A stretch of DNA of 64,000 nucleotides from Bombilactobacillus mellis (GCF_000967245.1 NZ_KQ033878.1:524848-588847), one strand, 5' to 3'; positions 25,701 through 35,944 are shown, counted from the first letter of the stretch. Notes: generated by a model from the letters alone, not told the origin. Translations and numbers: made by a program.

Positions 25701-26409
25701 TCAATTCAACAAGCTCTTCGGGTACAAGACCAAGCGCTTATCATTGTAAAATGAATATCCTTTTGTACCATAAATTTATTTTGTTTGTCTAATAATGTTG
25801 GTAGTTATTACTTATAATACCCTCACTGAATTAACTCATTTTTAGTAATTAATTCATTTATAAGTACAAATAACTCTTTTTAGTTTTGTTAATAAAGCAC
25901 GTGGAAGTTTAAAACCTGAATGGTTCTCATGTGGTTGTCCACATTTGTCTGCGACACTTTTAAAGCTCGAGCGGCTGTACGCTAATATCATTTAACGATA
26001 AATACACTTCACTTTGCTAGTCTAAAAAGATGTTTAAAGTAATTTTTTTTTACTTGCTTTCTATCATTTGTTTTCAGATATAATCAATTTAATTTTCTAG
26101 CTTGATTTGAAAAGAAAAAGGTTTAATTTTCTCCTTCCCTTTATTTTGAAAATGACTTTAGACCACGCTACTACCAATATCCGCTAGCGTGGACGCCCAC
26201 GGGGGTACCGTTAAATTATCATTTATTATCCGACAGAAAAGCCGCAGTAAAGATCGCATTGTTCTACTGCTTATCCAACACAATCTCTACCTAACATCAC
26301 TATAACACGTTGGCACAATACAGTAATCCCTGATCATTGTGTAAACTTTAATATAGTTAAACACCCTTGTAAGATTATATGCAATAAATATTTGATGCTT
26401 TATAATTTC
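25701..26409. other. non-coding stretch with two tandem hairpins
   Basis: No credible gene. A 45-codon ORF on the minus strand (about 25855-25992) has no recognisable product. Two inverted repeats follow each other: CCACGCTA-N14-TAGCGTGG (26163-26192) and GCAGTA-N14-TACTGC (around 26240-26265). The GC-richer island around 26160-26220 stands out from AT-rich flanks and may be remnant mobile DNA or a small RNA. Confidence 0.35.
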
Positions 26410-26808
26410 TTAACTTTTTCTATTAAAATTACGTTGCTTAATTTTAGCGTTCAATTTATTAACTGTTTGTCTTTGCTCTAACAAAATAATTAACCAAATT
26501 ATGATATATACCAAAATAAAAATAAATATAGAATCCCAACCGATTAGCCAATTATTAATAAAACTCATAGTTAAAAACAAAATAAAGGATCCAATAAAAT
26601 GAATAATTATTGCCGAAAGTAAGGGTAAGTCTGTCTTGAAAATCATTGATAAAATTCCAATCAATCCCGAAAGAATGAAAATAGAAACTACCCCCTTAGC
26701 AGTTGGAGGTACTCCGGGATTAGCAAAAGTTAAAACACAAAGATAACAAATTGATCCAAAGCCCATTCCTGTAAAGAAATAATCTAAAAACTTACCAAAT
26801 TTTCTCAT
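26410..26808 (-). CDS. DUF3021-type membrane protein
   Basis: A 132-residue protein with four hydrophobic segments (about 10-30, 38-56, 63-83, 90-108) and a basic C-terminal tail (LNAKIKQRNFNRKS). This four-helix layout, next to and one base after a LytTR regulator gene, matches DUF3021 proteins, which commonly pair with LytTR regulators and are thought to modulate them at the membrane. It is the last gene of a four-gene cluster with an ABC exporter. Confidence 0.7.
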   Translation of the reverse strand: MRKFGKFLDYFFTGMGFGSICYLCVLTFANPGVPPTAKGVVSIFILSGLIGILSMIFKTDLPLLSAIIIHFIGSFILFLTMSFINNWLIGWDSIFIFILVYIIIWLIILLEQRQTVNKLNAKIKQRNFNRKS

Positions 26809-26809
26809 A

Positions 26810-27259
26810 CTACAGTCCCAATTCCTTTTCTAATTCGGGTAAATATTTTCTTGTAACATCTGTCTTTAGATTATTAGCTAGCATAACAATCATATTACCC
26901 GCAAAACCATTTTCAATTGATTCCAAGTAATTTAAATTAATTATTGAGTGACGTGATACTTGAACAAAATTATCATTTAAAACTTCAAGAACTTGATATA
27001 ACCTTCCTGTGGTTTTTACTACTTCTTCAGTAGTGTAATAAGTTAAACTAGTTGCTTGAACTTCAATTTTAATCAAAGTATTCATTTTAATAGTTACTAT
27101 TCGATCACTTGTTTTGATAGGCAATAAGCTACGCTCCTGCTTATCGAATTTACTGATATACGCTAATAACTTATTTATTGTTGAATCTTGCTCAGCAGAT
27201 TTTACTTCTACTTTAATTTCATCATGCAAAGATTCATCTTTTTTGAATTCGACCTTCAC
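26810..27259 (-). CDS. LytTR-family transcriptional regulator
   Basis: A 149-residue protein with no receiver domain. The C-terminal ~95 residues form a LytTR DNA-binding domain (DRIVTIKMNTLIKIEVQ, a TTEEVVKTTGRLYQVLEVL segment, then FVQVSRHSIINLNYLESIE). Stand-alone LytTR proteins next to a small membrane protein act as membrane-gated regulator pairs (LytTR regulatory systems) in lactic acid bacteria. It most likely controls the ABC genes upstream in the same operon. Operator repeats could not be placed confidently. Confidence 0.85.
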   Translation of the reverse strand: MKVEFKKDESLHDEIKVEVKSAEQDSTINKLLAYISKFDKQERSLLPIKTSDRIVTIKMNTLIKIEVQATSLTYYTTEEVVKTTGRLYQVLEVLNDNFVQVSRHSIINLNYLESIENGFAGNMIVMLANNLKTDVTRKYLPELEKELGL

Positions 27260-27260
27260 C

Positions 27261-28118
27261 TTAATTATTTCTCTTTCTCTCAGCCCAAAATGTTAACACT
27301 ATTATTAGGATTATTAAAACTATGGTCATCCCTAGCATAATCAAAGCATTATCTATTTGATTTAATTGATACCCATTAATTTTAAAATAAATACCTAGAT
27401 AAGCAACAAGGTATTTTCTCACGTTAGGTGAAAAATCATTTTTAATTATTGGGTTTAATAATAAACTTCTTAGAGCTGAGGTTTCATAACTACTGGGAAT
27501 TAATTTTACCAAAGTTTGCGCATGTGAGGGCAGTGTCCCATAAGGAATATAAGTTGCGACCGCAAATCCGGAAGCCGCACTTATCACAGCAGATAATCTA
27601 CTAAAAGTAGTCGAAGAATGAATAAAGAAAACTATAATTGCATTTAATGAAGCTGCCGCCATAGAAGTAATTAGTATATAGCTTAATGCAGGTAAATATG
27701 CACTTGTAGGAATAGAAACATGATCAGTAGCTGTAAAATAACTGCTCATCACAATAAAAACTATAATTTGCATTATTAGACCGATTATAGCCCCTGATAA
27801 AACATATGCTAACAATTGTTGTGAAGCAGAAACATCAGTTAACTTCATGTCATCAATAGTTCTAGTTTCTTGATCCTTTACCCATTGTCCTAATGCTTGA
27901 AAGGAAGTTGTAATACCTGCAATTGCTACTATACCAGCAATCATCCATAGATCTAACATTTCATTAGCATTAGAAATATGGCTCCAGGAGCTTGCAAGAT
28001 TTTTCTGTAAGAAACCAATATAAATAAAGAATGAGATTAATGCCCCTAAACAAGACATAATTACTCCAGAAATATTTGAAAAGTAGATTTTGATGTTTCT
28101 CTGTAACAAAGCAAACAT
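27261..28118 (-). CDS. ABC-2 type transporter permease
   Basis: About 285 residues with six hydrophobic segments, the usual ABC-2 export permease layout. I place the start at 28118 (MFALLQRNIKIYF), because a longer reading to 28160 overlaps the ATPase gene end and lacks a ribosome site, whereas AGGAAAG lies upstream of 28118. The two genes are adjacent, so transcription and translation are coupled. Likely cargo is a drug, peptide or lipid; the sequence does not say. Confidence 0.8.
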   Translation of the reverse strand: MFALLQRNIKIYFSNISGVIMSCLGALISFFIYIGFLQKNLASSWSHISNANEMLDLWMIAGIVAIAGITTSFQALGQWVKDQETRTIDDMKLTDVSASQQLLAYVLSGAIIGLIMQIIVFIVMSSYFTATDHVSIPTSAYLPALSYILITSMAAASLNAIIVFFIHSSTTFSRLSAVISAASGFAVATYIPYGTLPSHAQTLVKLIPSSYETSALRSLLLNPIIKNDFSPNVRKYLVAYLGIYFKINGYQLNQIDNALIMLGMTIVLIILIIVLTFWAERKRNN

Positions 28119-28119
28119 T

Positions 28120-28974
28120 TTACTGCAACTTCTTTCCTGTAATCTTAATAAAGGCATCATTTATTGAGCCTTTATAGTATTCAAAATTAGTAATTACATT
28201 ATGATTAACACTGAGGAAATCAATTGTTTCACTAGCTGTCAATGACATAATTTCTATTAGCTTGGGATTAATCACTTGATATTTTTGAGATGTCTTTAAT
28301 GATTTAATATCCCTTACATTGACCAACAACTTTGTGGATGCATACTTCTGTTCAATTTCGGTAGCAGAACCACTAGCTAAAATATTCCCATTTTCCAAAA
28401 TATACATTTGATCAGCATTTTCTGCTTCTTCAAGATAGTGTGTTGTCAAAAAGATGGTCAAACCTTGTTCTTTTTGTAGTTTTTGTAAAAGAGTCCAAAT
28501 TACTAATCTTGTCTGTAAATCCAACCCAGCTGTAGGTTCATCTAAAAATAATAAATTGGGTTTATTGATTAACGCTCTGGCAATATCAACTCTACGTCTT
28601 TGACCACCAGATAAAGTACCATATTTTTGTTTCAAATATTTTCTAATACCGATTAAATCGATTAATTGATGCAACCATTCATTTGAATAGTCCTTATACA
28701 TTCTTGCTCTTAGATACAAATTATTTTTGACTGTTAAGTTGTTATCTAGGACACTATTTTGAAATACAATTCCAATCCTACGGCTATCGGCATAAGTTAT
28801 TGCACCTGCAGTTGGTTTTAATAATCCTGTCAAAAGATTGATAGTAGTGGTTTTACCAGCTCCATTCGTACCTAGATAGGCAACAAGCTGTCCTTTGTCG
28901 ATTTTTAAATTAACCGCATTTAAGGCTAATTTTTTACCATATTTTTTTGTTAAATCATAAGTTTCTATCAGCAT
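28120..28974 (-). CDS. ABC transporter ATP-binding protein (export type)
   Basis: A 284-residue ABC ATPase. Walker A is GTNGAGKTT, Q-loop IGIVFQNS, signature LSGGQRRRV, Walker B NLLFLDEPTAGLD and switch His LTTHYLEEAE. The C-terminal ~70 residues form the extension common in DrrA/CcmA-type drug-export ATPases. It is the first gene of the ATPase-permease-LytTR-DUF3021 cluster and so lies nearest the presumed promoter (28975-29100). The cluster sits inside the accessory region at guaA. Confidence 0.88.
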   Translation of the reverse strand: MLIETYDLTKKYGKKLALNAVNLKIDKGQLVAYLGTNGAGKTTTINLLTGLLKPTAGAITYADSRRIGIVFQNSVLDNNLTVKNNLYLRARMYKDYSNEWLHQLIDLIGIRKYLKQKYGTLSGGQRRRVDIARALINKPNLLFLDEPTAGLDLQTRLVIWTLLQKLQKEQGLTIFLTTHYLEEAENADQMYILENGNILASGSATEIEQKYASTKLLVNVRDIKSLKTSQKYQVINPKLIEIMSLTASETIDFLSVNHNVITNFEYYKGSINDAFIKITGKKLQ

Positions 28975-29102
28975 ATTAAAAATACCCTCTAGTAATACAC
29001 TGACTATGATACGTAACTAGTAGAAATATGTTTTCAAATTTCAAATAAGTGGTAAGGATCAGATCATAAACAGCTGTATTTTCAACATTAAATTCTTCCA
29101 CA

Positions 29103-29137
29103 TAAAAAAGCCCTTAGTTAAACTAAGAGCTTTTTAA
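29103..29137. terminator. terminator at inner island junction
   Basis: An imperfect stem (GCCCTTAGTT against AACTAAGAGC) is flanked by A- and T-runs. It lies ~100 bases before the first copy of the long direct repeat, much as the terminator at 34260-34292 lies before the second copy. Confidence 0.7.
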
Positions 29138-29235
29138 ATTGGCATACTTTGGCAAACATGATATTCCTTGGAATCAAATATCATTATTTTCCAATCATTG
29201 ACATTACTAAGGTTCTACCATGTATTCCTTTTAAT

Positions 29236-29342
29236 ATTTGGCATACAAACTTATCTTTTTTATGGTTTTAGAGTTATTTCTGTTCCTTCAAATGCTTATA
29301 AATCAAGGTTTACCATTCAAATTACATTGTCACTTTATTCCC
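29236..29342. repeat. direct repeat, copy A (island flank)
   Basis: 107 bases matching 34298-34404. The first ~88 are nearly identical (one mismatch seen), the next ~11 diverge, and both copies end in TTATTCCC. In copy B that octamer is the guaA stop codon and last codons read backwards. The constant offset of 5062 bases across the whole length shows it is one repeat. It brackets the restriction-modification/HEPN segment. Confidence 0.9.
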
Positions 29343-29362
29343 TAAGAATAAGACATGTCCTT

Positions 29363-29701
29363 TTATATCCAATACTTAAGCGGTCTTTTACTTCTTTTAG
29401 TATACTTTTGCATACCGATAATTCTGTTCGCAGAAATATTTTGATTGCCGTTCAGTTCAAAGTGTGACTTTTCAGCAGGCTTAATATTCATACTGAGTTC
29501 CATCTTTGAAGCAATGACAATATCATTATCTGGACACATATGAGCATAGTATTTTTTATCATTGATCTCGTAAAAGTTTCGTAATTTACAGCACTTTTTA
29601 GTATTCATAATTTTTTTATGATAAAAAAGACGAGTAAAACTCTCCTTTTTTGATAAATATTTAAAACTAAAATTTTCTAACAGATTCTTTTTCTTCTTCA
29701 C
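29363..29701 (-). CDS. small hypothetical ORF at island edge
   Basis: A 112-codon ORF that overlaps the end of the restriction-modification pseudogene by ~35 bases. A later ATG at 29608 would give 81 residues (MNTKKCCKLRNFYEINDKKYY...). Neither start has a clear ribosome site. The protein is basic, with a CxxxC-like CCKLRN stretch and no recognised domain. It may be real but minor, or leftover island DNA. Confidence 0.3.
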   Translation of the reverse strand: MKKKKNLLENFSFKYLSKKESFTRLFYHKKIMNTKKCCKLRNFYEINDKKYYAHMCPDNDIVIASKMELSMNIKPAEKSHFELNGNQNISANRIIGMQKYTKRSKRPLKYWI

Positions 29702-32700
29702 TTAACCCATAAGCAGTCATAACTAGCTCATCTACTATGGTATTTTCATTATACGGTTTATTATTCTTAATAAGGTCTTGAATCTTACGTACATTATCAG
29801 CTATCTTATTTTGTATATCTTTATTTGTTTTTGGAATGGGAAATTCTGCTAATTCATTAACTTTAAATTGAGGAAACAATCGTCTTTGAAACTTATCAAA
29901 CCGCATCAAAAACCATAATGTCATAGGTTTAGAATTAACAAAACCAAGTAGCGCCAAGGGATTTATATCTGTTATATCTTCAATAACCATTGAATTTAAA
30001 TCATTTATAACATGTGCATCCAAATAGACACCATTAATTGAATAAACTGATTTTGAAGGTATCTGTCTCACCAAAATTCTTGGCATTTCAAAATTTGTTG
30101 ATCTTCTTGGCTCAGCAAGTCTATCGCTATATTCAATATATTCGCCATTCCAAGTTAGTTCATAACGTTTCACATTATTCCCATCAACATATGGAAAATA
30201 TAAATTGTTTAATTTAGATTTACTATGTAAAAACCTATCATCTTTATCTGCACCTTTCTGTGCTGGTTTTCCTTTTCCAATCTGATATGCTTTTACCCCA
30301 GTTTTTACATTAGATAAACTTTCTACTTTTAACTGAGCATTATTCATTTTCCAATAAGCATTAATTGCGTCTTTATATTTAACCATAGATATACTAATCA
30401 ATGGATTATTTTCACCAAAGAAATCTTTTTTTATAGTGCCTACAGTTTGAAAATCTCCTTTAACTAATTCACCTACTGTAACCTCATCAGATTTTTCTTT
30501 CTTAAGAAATACAAGACAATTATCTACATTAGCATCTGCAAAAATTTTATCTAAAGAATTGATAATAACTAAGCTACCTGATTTTTTCAGTAAGAAATTA
30601 CGTATTTTTGATTAGACTGAATTGTAAGCATATTATTAGGCACAATATAAGCAAAAGTACCATTATTTTTTAGCAATTTATAGCCTAATTCCATAAATAG
30701 GTATACGTATTTGCTTGGTATTCATCTACTTCGTAATGACTTAAATAATACTCTTTAGTTTTATCATCAAATGATTGATTTCTAGCAAATATATAAGGAG
30801 GATTAGCAATTACAATATCAAAACCAACATAATTTCCTTTATCATCTAAAACCTCTGGAAATTCAAGTCTCCACTCTAACGCATTTCTATAAAATGGATC
30901 ACCTTGCCTATTTTCATAAACTTTTTTAGCTTGATCGGGTTTTTTCTTTAACTCTGCGAATTTCTTTGGATCAAAGTTTGAATCAAATAATTCTGTACCA
31001 CTAGCTTCAGTTAATTTAGCTAATGCCTCATCATAAGCAATAGCTTCTGGAGGTCTAAATTGATCTAAAAAACTAGTCTTTATATCAGTAATTTTTTTAT
31101 TTACATCTGCCTTAACCGTTTTATCACTTGTATCTTTATATTCTTTGACCAAATTAACGTATTGCTTAAAGTCTTTGTGACGCATATCAATCTTATCAAC
31201 CAAATCAAAACGATGAACTAAGCTATCTCCTGTCTTAATATTAATATTTGGCAAAGTTGTAAGATATTTATTCCCGTCTTCATTAGTTGAATAGTATGCA
31301 TTTTTAAGTAGTTCTATCTAGAGTCTTAAGCGACAAATATTTACAGAGTTAGGATTTAAATCAACACAATATAAACAATTTTCAATAATGCGTTGTTTTT
31401 GATGGAACAGTGCTTTTTGTATTCTTAAAGTTGAAGGCTTATTTACATCATAGTAAAAGTTATTACCTGTGTGTGTTTGAACAGTTAATTCATCATTTAC
31501 TACAGTACATTGAATGTCATTTAATAGGTTACCTTCATTATCAAATAGAACACGCAAAGAAGATTTAATAGCAATTAATTCATTTAAAACGGAAACAAGA
31601 AAATGTCCTGATCCAACAGCAGGATCAAGAACTTTTAAATTATCAATTGCGTTACTTATCTTCTTCCGATCTTCAATAGAAAAATCAAAGTCTCTAGTAA
31701 GCATTCCTAGCTGAATTATATCTTTATCATTCTATCCCATCACTTCATTAACTTTAGTTAATACTGCCTGTCTTACAGCCCTTTTAGCCATATACATAGT
31801 AATTTTTCCAGGTGTAAAGAAGGACCCATCCTTATACCCATTAATTTTTTCAAAGATAAGTCCTAAAACTGAAGCATTAATTAATTGATCCTGCTCTTTT
31901 TTACTCTTTGCCTCAACAGCTGAAGTAAAGTCATAAGCGCTTAAGAATTTAAACAAATAATCCAAGACTGATATCTTTCCAGTTAATTTCTTACCATTAT
32001 TATCTTTTAATTTTGTCTTAGAGTAAACCTCAATATCCCCTTCACAAAGTTCATTAATTGTTATTCCTTGAGATGATTTTTCCAAAGCTGTAGCTTCAAA
32101 TAAAGATGAATTCATATAGGGAACATTAGGATATTCTGCTTTGATTCTTGGATGTCTTTAATCTAATCTCTTTGCCATAACTGCAAAGAACAAATCATTA
32201 ATATCATCAAAGGTATGAAGCTTCTTATAATTTAAAAATTTATAATCATTGCTGCCATTGAAAGATACTAATGAAGACTCTAGTAGTTTAAGAAATAAAA
32301 TTCTGTTAACCCAAACAACAACTAATTGAATAGCGATATCAAATCTATCCTTCTCATGAACATCTTTTATATCTAATTGTTCAATAGTATTTTCAATGAG
32401 GGATGCATATTGACGCTTATTTTCTTTTAAACGATCAATAACCTTATTACCACTTTTCTTATGCTCCTCTAATCCCATAATATATAAGAGTTCATTATAA
32501 AAATTCTTGTTAAGACTATTTGAATCTGTGAAAATCTCCTCATTTAATAATCTTGCAAATTAAAGTAACCAATTTTGATCTTTTTGTTTAAAGCTTTATC
32601 AATCTCTGGAGCTACAACCTCATCATAAAGAAAATCTGTTGTCGTCCCTGATAATTGCCTTTTTTCAAACTTCTTAAAATTTTCAATTAACTTTTTATTC

Positions 32701-33176
32701 TTAATAAAGTACTTTTCTAATTCTTTTGAATCGATGACAAAGAATTCATAACCATTAGTTACAATTCCACGTTTAACTTCAAGGTTTTTATTAATAATTC
32801 GTTCTTTTAAGTAGTATGAAATCAGTTCTCTAAATCCCTTGGCATTAAGATTATCTTTACTAATCATTTCAGCTTTATTGTCTAGTTTTTTGTATTCAAC
32901 AATTACGCCTACACTACTTTCACTAGACTTGCCATTATAGATCGCTAAATCAATTCGATCACTGGTATTAATTTGTTTGTCTGGAATAACTTCTTCAAGA
33001 AAATCTCTAAAAATACCTTTTTGAAATTCTTCACTTTGATTTTCATTACCTTCAAGTTTAGTAATATACACAGTTATAATATTTTTAAAGTTTTCTTTTT
33101 GGTCTTCTTGAGGCATTACTGCCTGAACATTTCTATTTATTAGTTGCTTCAAATTCAGAAGCCGTTTCTCTGCCAT
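29667..33176 (-). pseudogene. type IIG (Eco57I-like) restriction-modification enzyme, inactivated
   Basis: Six consecutive ORF pieces read as one ~1,170-residue fused nuclease-methyltransferase. The N-terminal nuclease-like part (33176-32544) has a YNGKSS...GVIVEYKK core. The methyltransferase part carries motif I VLDPAVGSGHFLVS (around 31620) and the catalytic NPPY in IANPPYIFARN (around 30800). The C-terminal target-recognition region ends at 29667. Damage: frameshifts near 32555, 30690 and 30612, plus in-frame stops TAA at 32158, TAG at 31732 and TAG at 31318; the two TAGs are likely from TGG Trp codons. Continuous sense across each stop shows recent decay. It lies inside the direct-repeat-bounded segment. 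Confidence 0.88.
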
Positions 33177-33254
33177 TAATATTTCTCCTTGATATATACT
33201 TATTCAAATTCTTTGTAGAAAAGGCTCTCAGTTTTGTATAACTTAAAGTCCCTT

Positions 33255-34235
33255 TCAAAATTTTTGGCTTTTATTTGGCTTAAACAAAATACTATTAGCA
33301 TAGTAATCATTGTATATACTAGATATACCATATAATAAAAAATCACATGACTCTTTTTGTGTTTTTCCTGTATTATGATGATCTACTGAATTTCTTAATG
33401 TAAACAACGAATTAATATATGTTGCCTCTCGTGAAGTAATTGCTATTGGATCTTTCTTAAACCACAGTACATAATCTTTAGCTGTTGGGTTTTTAGGAAA
33501 TCCTCTAAATAGCCCATCACCCTTTTCATTTCTATAACCATTATTATCATAATTTGTAAGAATAATTAGCATAAGATGTTCCAAACAACTTCCTAGACCA
33601 ACAGCACATAAAAACCATTTTTCATGTTCATACGCAAAAAGACATTGATTAAATTCATCAGTGAATTGACTATCACTCAAGGTAGTGAGCATATCATCAA
33701 AATGATATCTATCAATAAAAAATTTTTGATTATTTTTAGGAAATGGCTGAACAGGAGTTGGTTTTTCTTCTACTGCCCTAGTAGCATCATATTCGCTAGC
33801 TACCCAACTCCGAGCCCAATCATCACATATAAAGTTAACTCCATTTTCTATTTTCCTGTAGCTGTAAGTTACAGAAGATCCAATTATTTTTGAATCAATT
33901 ACTCCATTCAATAAATTATGACTATGTAACCATGAGAGTTTATCTCTAGGTGATCCATAAGAAATTCTAAAAAAGTCAGGATTCTTCGTTTCGTTTATCA
34001 AATCCATTTGAACTAATTTATTTTTCTTATCATTATTCTTAACTGCAAAATACAAAGTATAAAATTTATCACTTGCAATATCGTCAAACACTTTAATGGC
34101 ATAAATAGTAACTGTTTTATTTTCTGTCCATGAAAACCTAGTCAAGTCTTTATCTGGAACATGATAAAGACTGACTTTATCTAAATATGCTTTATGTAAA
34201 TTATTGATAAAAAAAGATTCATTAAAGTTATTCAA
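33255..34235 (-). CDS. HEPN-like domain protein, possible defence RNase
   Basis: An intact 326-residue protein of unknown family. The N-terminal half is beta-rich with no recognised motif. The C-terminal ~120 residues are helical (FAYEHEKWFLCAVGLGSCLEHLMLII) and end in TLRNSVDHHNTGKTQ. This contains an RxxxxH (RNSVDH) motif as in HEPN RNases, which often act in abortive infection or as partners of restriction systems. It sits 79 bases upstream of the broken type IIG gene, on the same strand within the repeat-bounded segment. HEPN assignment is by motif and helix pattern only. Confidence 0.55.
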   Translation of the reverse strand: MNNFNESFFINNLHKAYLDKVSLYHVPDKDLTRFSWTENKTVTIYAIKVFDDIASDKFYTLYFAVKNNDKKNKLVQMDLINETKNPDFFRISYGSPRDKLSWLHSHNLLNGVIDSKIIGSSVTYSYRKIENGVNFICDDWARSWVASEYDATRAVEEKPTPVQPFPKNNQKFFIDRYHFDDMLTTLSDSQFTDEFNQCLFAYEHEKWFLCAVGLGSCLEHLMLIILTNYDNNGYRNEKGDGLFRGFPKNPTAKDYVLWFKKDPIAITSREATYINSLFTLRNSVDHHNTGKTQKESCDFLLYGISSIYNDYYANSILFKPNKSQKF

Positions 34236-34259
34236 ATCTATATCCTCCCTTTAAAGCAA

Positions 34260-34292
34260 AAACTCCTAGTACACTAATTATACTAAGAGTTT
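34260..34292. terminator. terminator downstream of guaA
   Basis: AAACTCCTAGTA pairs with TACTAAGAGTTT (11 of 12, one G-T type pair), followed by a T-run on the minus strand. It terminates guaA transcripts after the repeat copy B. Confidence 0.7.
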
Positions 34293-34297
34293 CTTTC

Positions 34298-34404
34298 ATT
34301 TGGCATACAAACTTATCTTTTTTATGGTTTTAGAGTTATTTCTGTTCCTTCAAATGCTTATAACTCAAGGTTTACCATTCAAGTTATATCGTTCTCTTAT
34401 TCCC
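34298..34404. repeat. direct repeat, copy B (guaA junction)
   Basis: Partner of 29236-29342. It begins at ATTTGGCATAC and ends inside guaA, covering the last eight bases of the gene (stop and final codons). This is what an attachment-site duplication at the guaA 3' end would look like. Confidence 0.9.
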
Positions 34405-35944
34405 ATTCGATCGTTGCGGGCGGCTTGGAAGTAATATCATAGACTACCCGGTTAACATGATCAACTTCATTGGTAATCCGCGTAGAAATTTTAGCCAACA
34501 CATCCCAAGGAATCTGAGCAAAATCAGCAGTCATTCCGTCAATAGAAGTTACTGCCCGAATTCCCACAGTATAGTCATAGGTTCGTCCATCACCCATGAC
34601 GCCCACACTGCGCATGCCGGGCAAAACGGTAAAGTATTGCCAAATAGATTTTTCTAAACCGGCCTTTTTTATTTCTTCACGTAAAATGTAATCACTATCC
34701 CGTACCATTTTTAATTTTTCGGGAGTAACTTCACCAATCACCCGAATACCTAAGCCCGGGCCTGGAAAAGGCTGTCGCCAAACTAAATCATGAGGCATGT
34801 CTAATTTTTCACCCAGTTCACGCACTTCATCTTTAAATAAAGTCCGCAAAGGCTCAATTAATTGAAAATGCATATCCTCAGGCAGGCCGCCCACATTATG
34901 ATGTGATTTAATTGTTTGGGCAGTATTAGTGCCACTTTCAATTACATCAGTATATAAAGTGCCCTGCGCTAAAAAGTCAATCCCATCTAATTTTTGGGCT
35001 TCATCATTAAAAACTTGAATAAATTCATTCCCAATAATCTTACGTTTTTGTTCCGGATCGCTGACACCTTGTAATTTCTTTAAAAAGCGTTCTTGGGCAT
35101 TGACCTTAATAATATTCAAGCCAAATTTACCCTCTAAACTTGCCATTACCTGCTCAGCTTCACCTTTACGCAAAAGCCCATGATCAACAAAAATACTAGT
35201 CAATTGTTTGCCGATTGCTTTATGCAGCAAGACACCGACTACTGAAGAATCAACACCGCCAGACAAACCTAACAAAACTTTTCGGTTACCAACAGTTTGA
35301 CGAATATTCTCGATTTGTTGGTCAATAAAATCATTCATACTCCAATTAGCCTGAGCATGGCAAATTTTAAAAGCAAAGTTTTTCAAAATATCTAAACCGT
35401 ATTCGGTATTACGCACTTCAGCATGAAATTGAATACCGTATAATTTCTTTGCGGCATTTTCTACAACTGCATAAGAGGTATTGGCACTTCCAGCAACAGC
35501 CTTAAAGTCATCCGGAATAGCAGTGACACGATCTCCATGACTCATCCAAACATATTGTTGAGCAGGCAAACCGGCAAATAATAAAGATTGCGGCTCATTG
35601 ACTGTAATGTCGGCATGTCCATATTCGGGGGCCCCTGCTGCTTTAACTTTACCACCCAGATCATACATCATTAACTGCATACCATAACAAATTCCTAAAA
35701 TTGGAATCCCTAATTGCCAAATATCCGGATCAATTTTTAAAGCATCTGCGTCATAAACACTATTAGGCCCTCCAGAAAGAATAATACCCTTAGGAGCTAG
35801 TTCTCGAATTTTGGCAGCAGTAATGGTATGGGGTAGTAATTCAGAATAAATACCCAGATCACGAATTCTGCGGGTAATTAACTGATTATACTGACTGCCA
35901 TAATCTAAGACAATAATGCTGTCGGCCTTGACTTGCATTTTCAC
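34397..35944 (-). CDS. guaA: GMP synthase (glutamine-hydrolysing)
   Basis: A 515-residue enzyme aminating XMP to GMP. The N-terminal class I glutamine amidotransferase domain (to ~195) has [11 protein letters not shown], the catalytic Cys in [11 protein letters not shown] and His-Glu in [12 protein letters not shown]. Next comes the ATP-pyrophosphatase P-loop [12 protein letters not shown], then the dimerisation domain with [12 protein letters not shown], ending [12 protein letters not shown] 35944 is favoured, 8 bases after GAGGAG; ATG 35938 is the alternative. Its 3' end appears to be an integration target for accessory DNA, and the coding sequence itself is complete. Confidence 0.97.
   Translation of the reverse strand: MKMQVKADSIIVLDYGSQYNQLITRRIRDLGIYSELLPHTITAAKIRELAPKGIILSGGPNSVYDADALKIDPDIWQLGIPILGICYGMQLMMYDLGGKVKAAGAPEYGHADITVNEPQSLLFAGLPAQQYVWMSHGDRVTAIPDDFKAVAGSANTSYAVVENAAKKLYGIQFHAEVRNTEYGLDILKNFAFKICHAQANWSMNDFIDQQIENIRQTVGNRKVLLGLSGGVDSSVVGVLLHKAIGKQLTSIFVDHGLLRKGEAEQVMASLEGKFGLNIIKVNAQERFLKKLQGVSDPEQKRKIIGNEFIQVFNDEAQKLDGIDFLAQGTLYTDVIESGTNTAQTIKSHHNVGGLPEDMHFQLIEPLRTLFKDEVRELGEKLDMPHDLVWRQPFPGPGLGIRVIGEVTPEKLKMVRDSDYILREEIKKAGLEKSIWQYFTVLPGMRSVGVMGDGRTYDYTVGIRAVTSIDGMTADFAQIPWDVLAKISTRITNEVDHVNRVVYDITSKPPATIEWE

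Noticed and set aside
29667-33176. Six separate small proteins from the restriction-modification region
   Set aside because: Sense continues in frame across three stops and by simple frameshift across the rest, with methyltransferase motifs in the expected order, so they are pieces of one broken gene.
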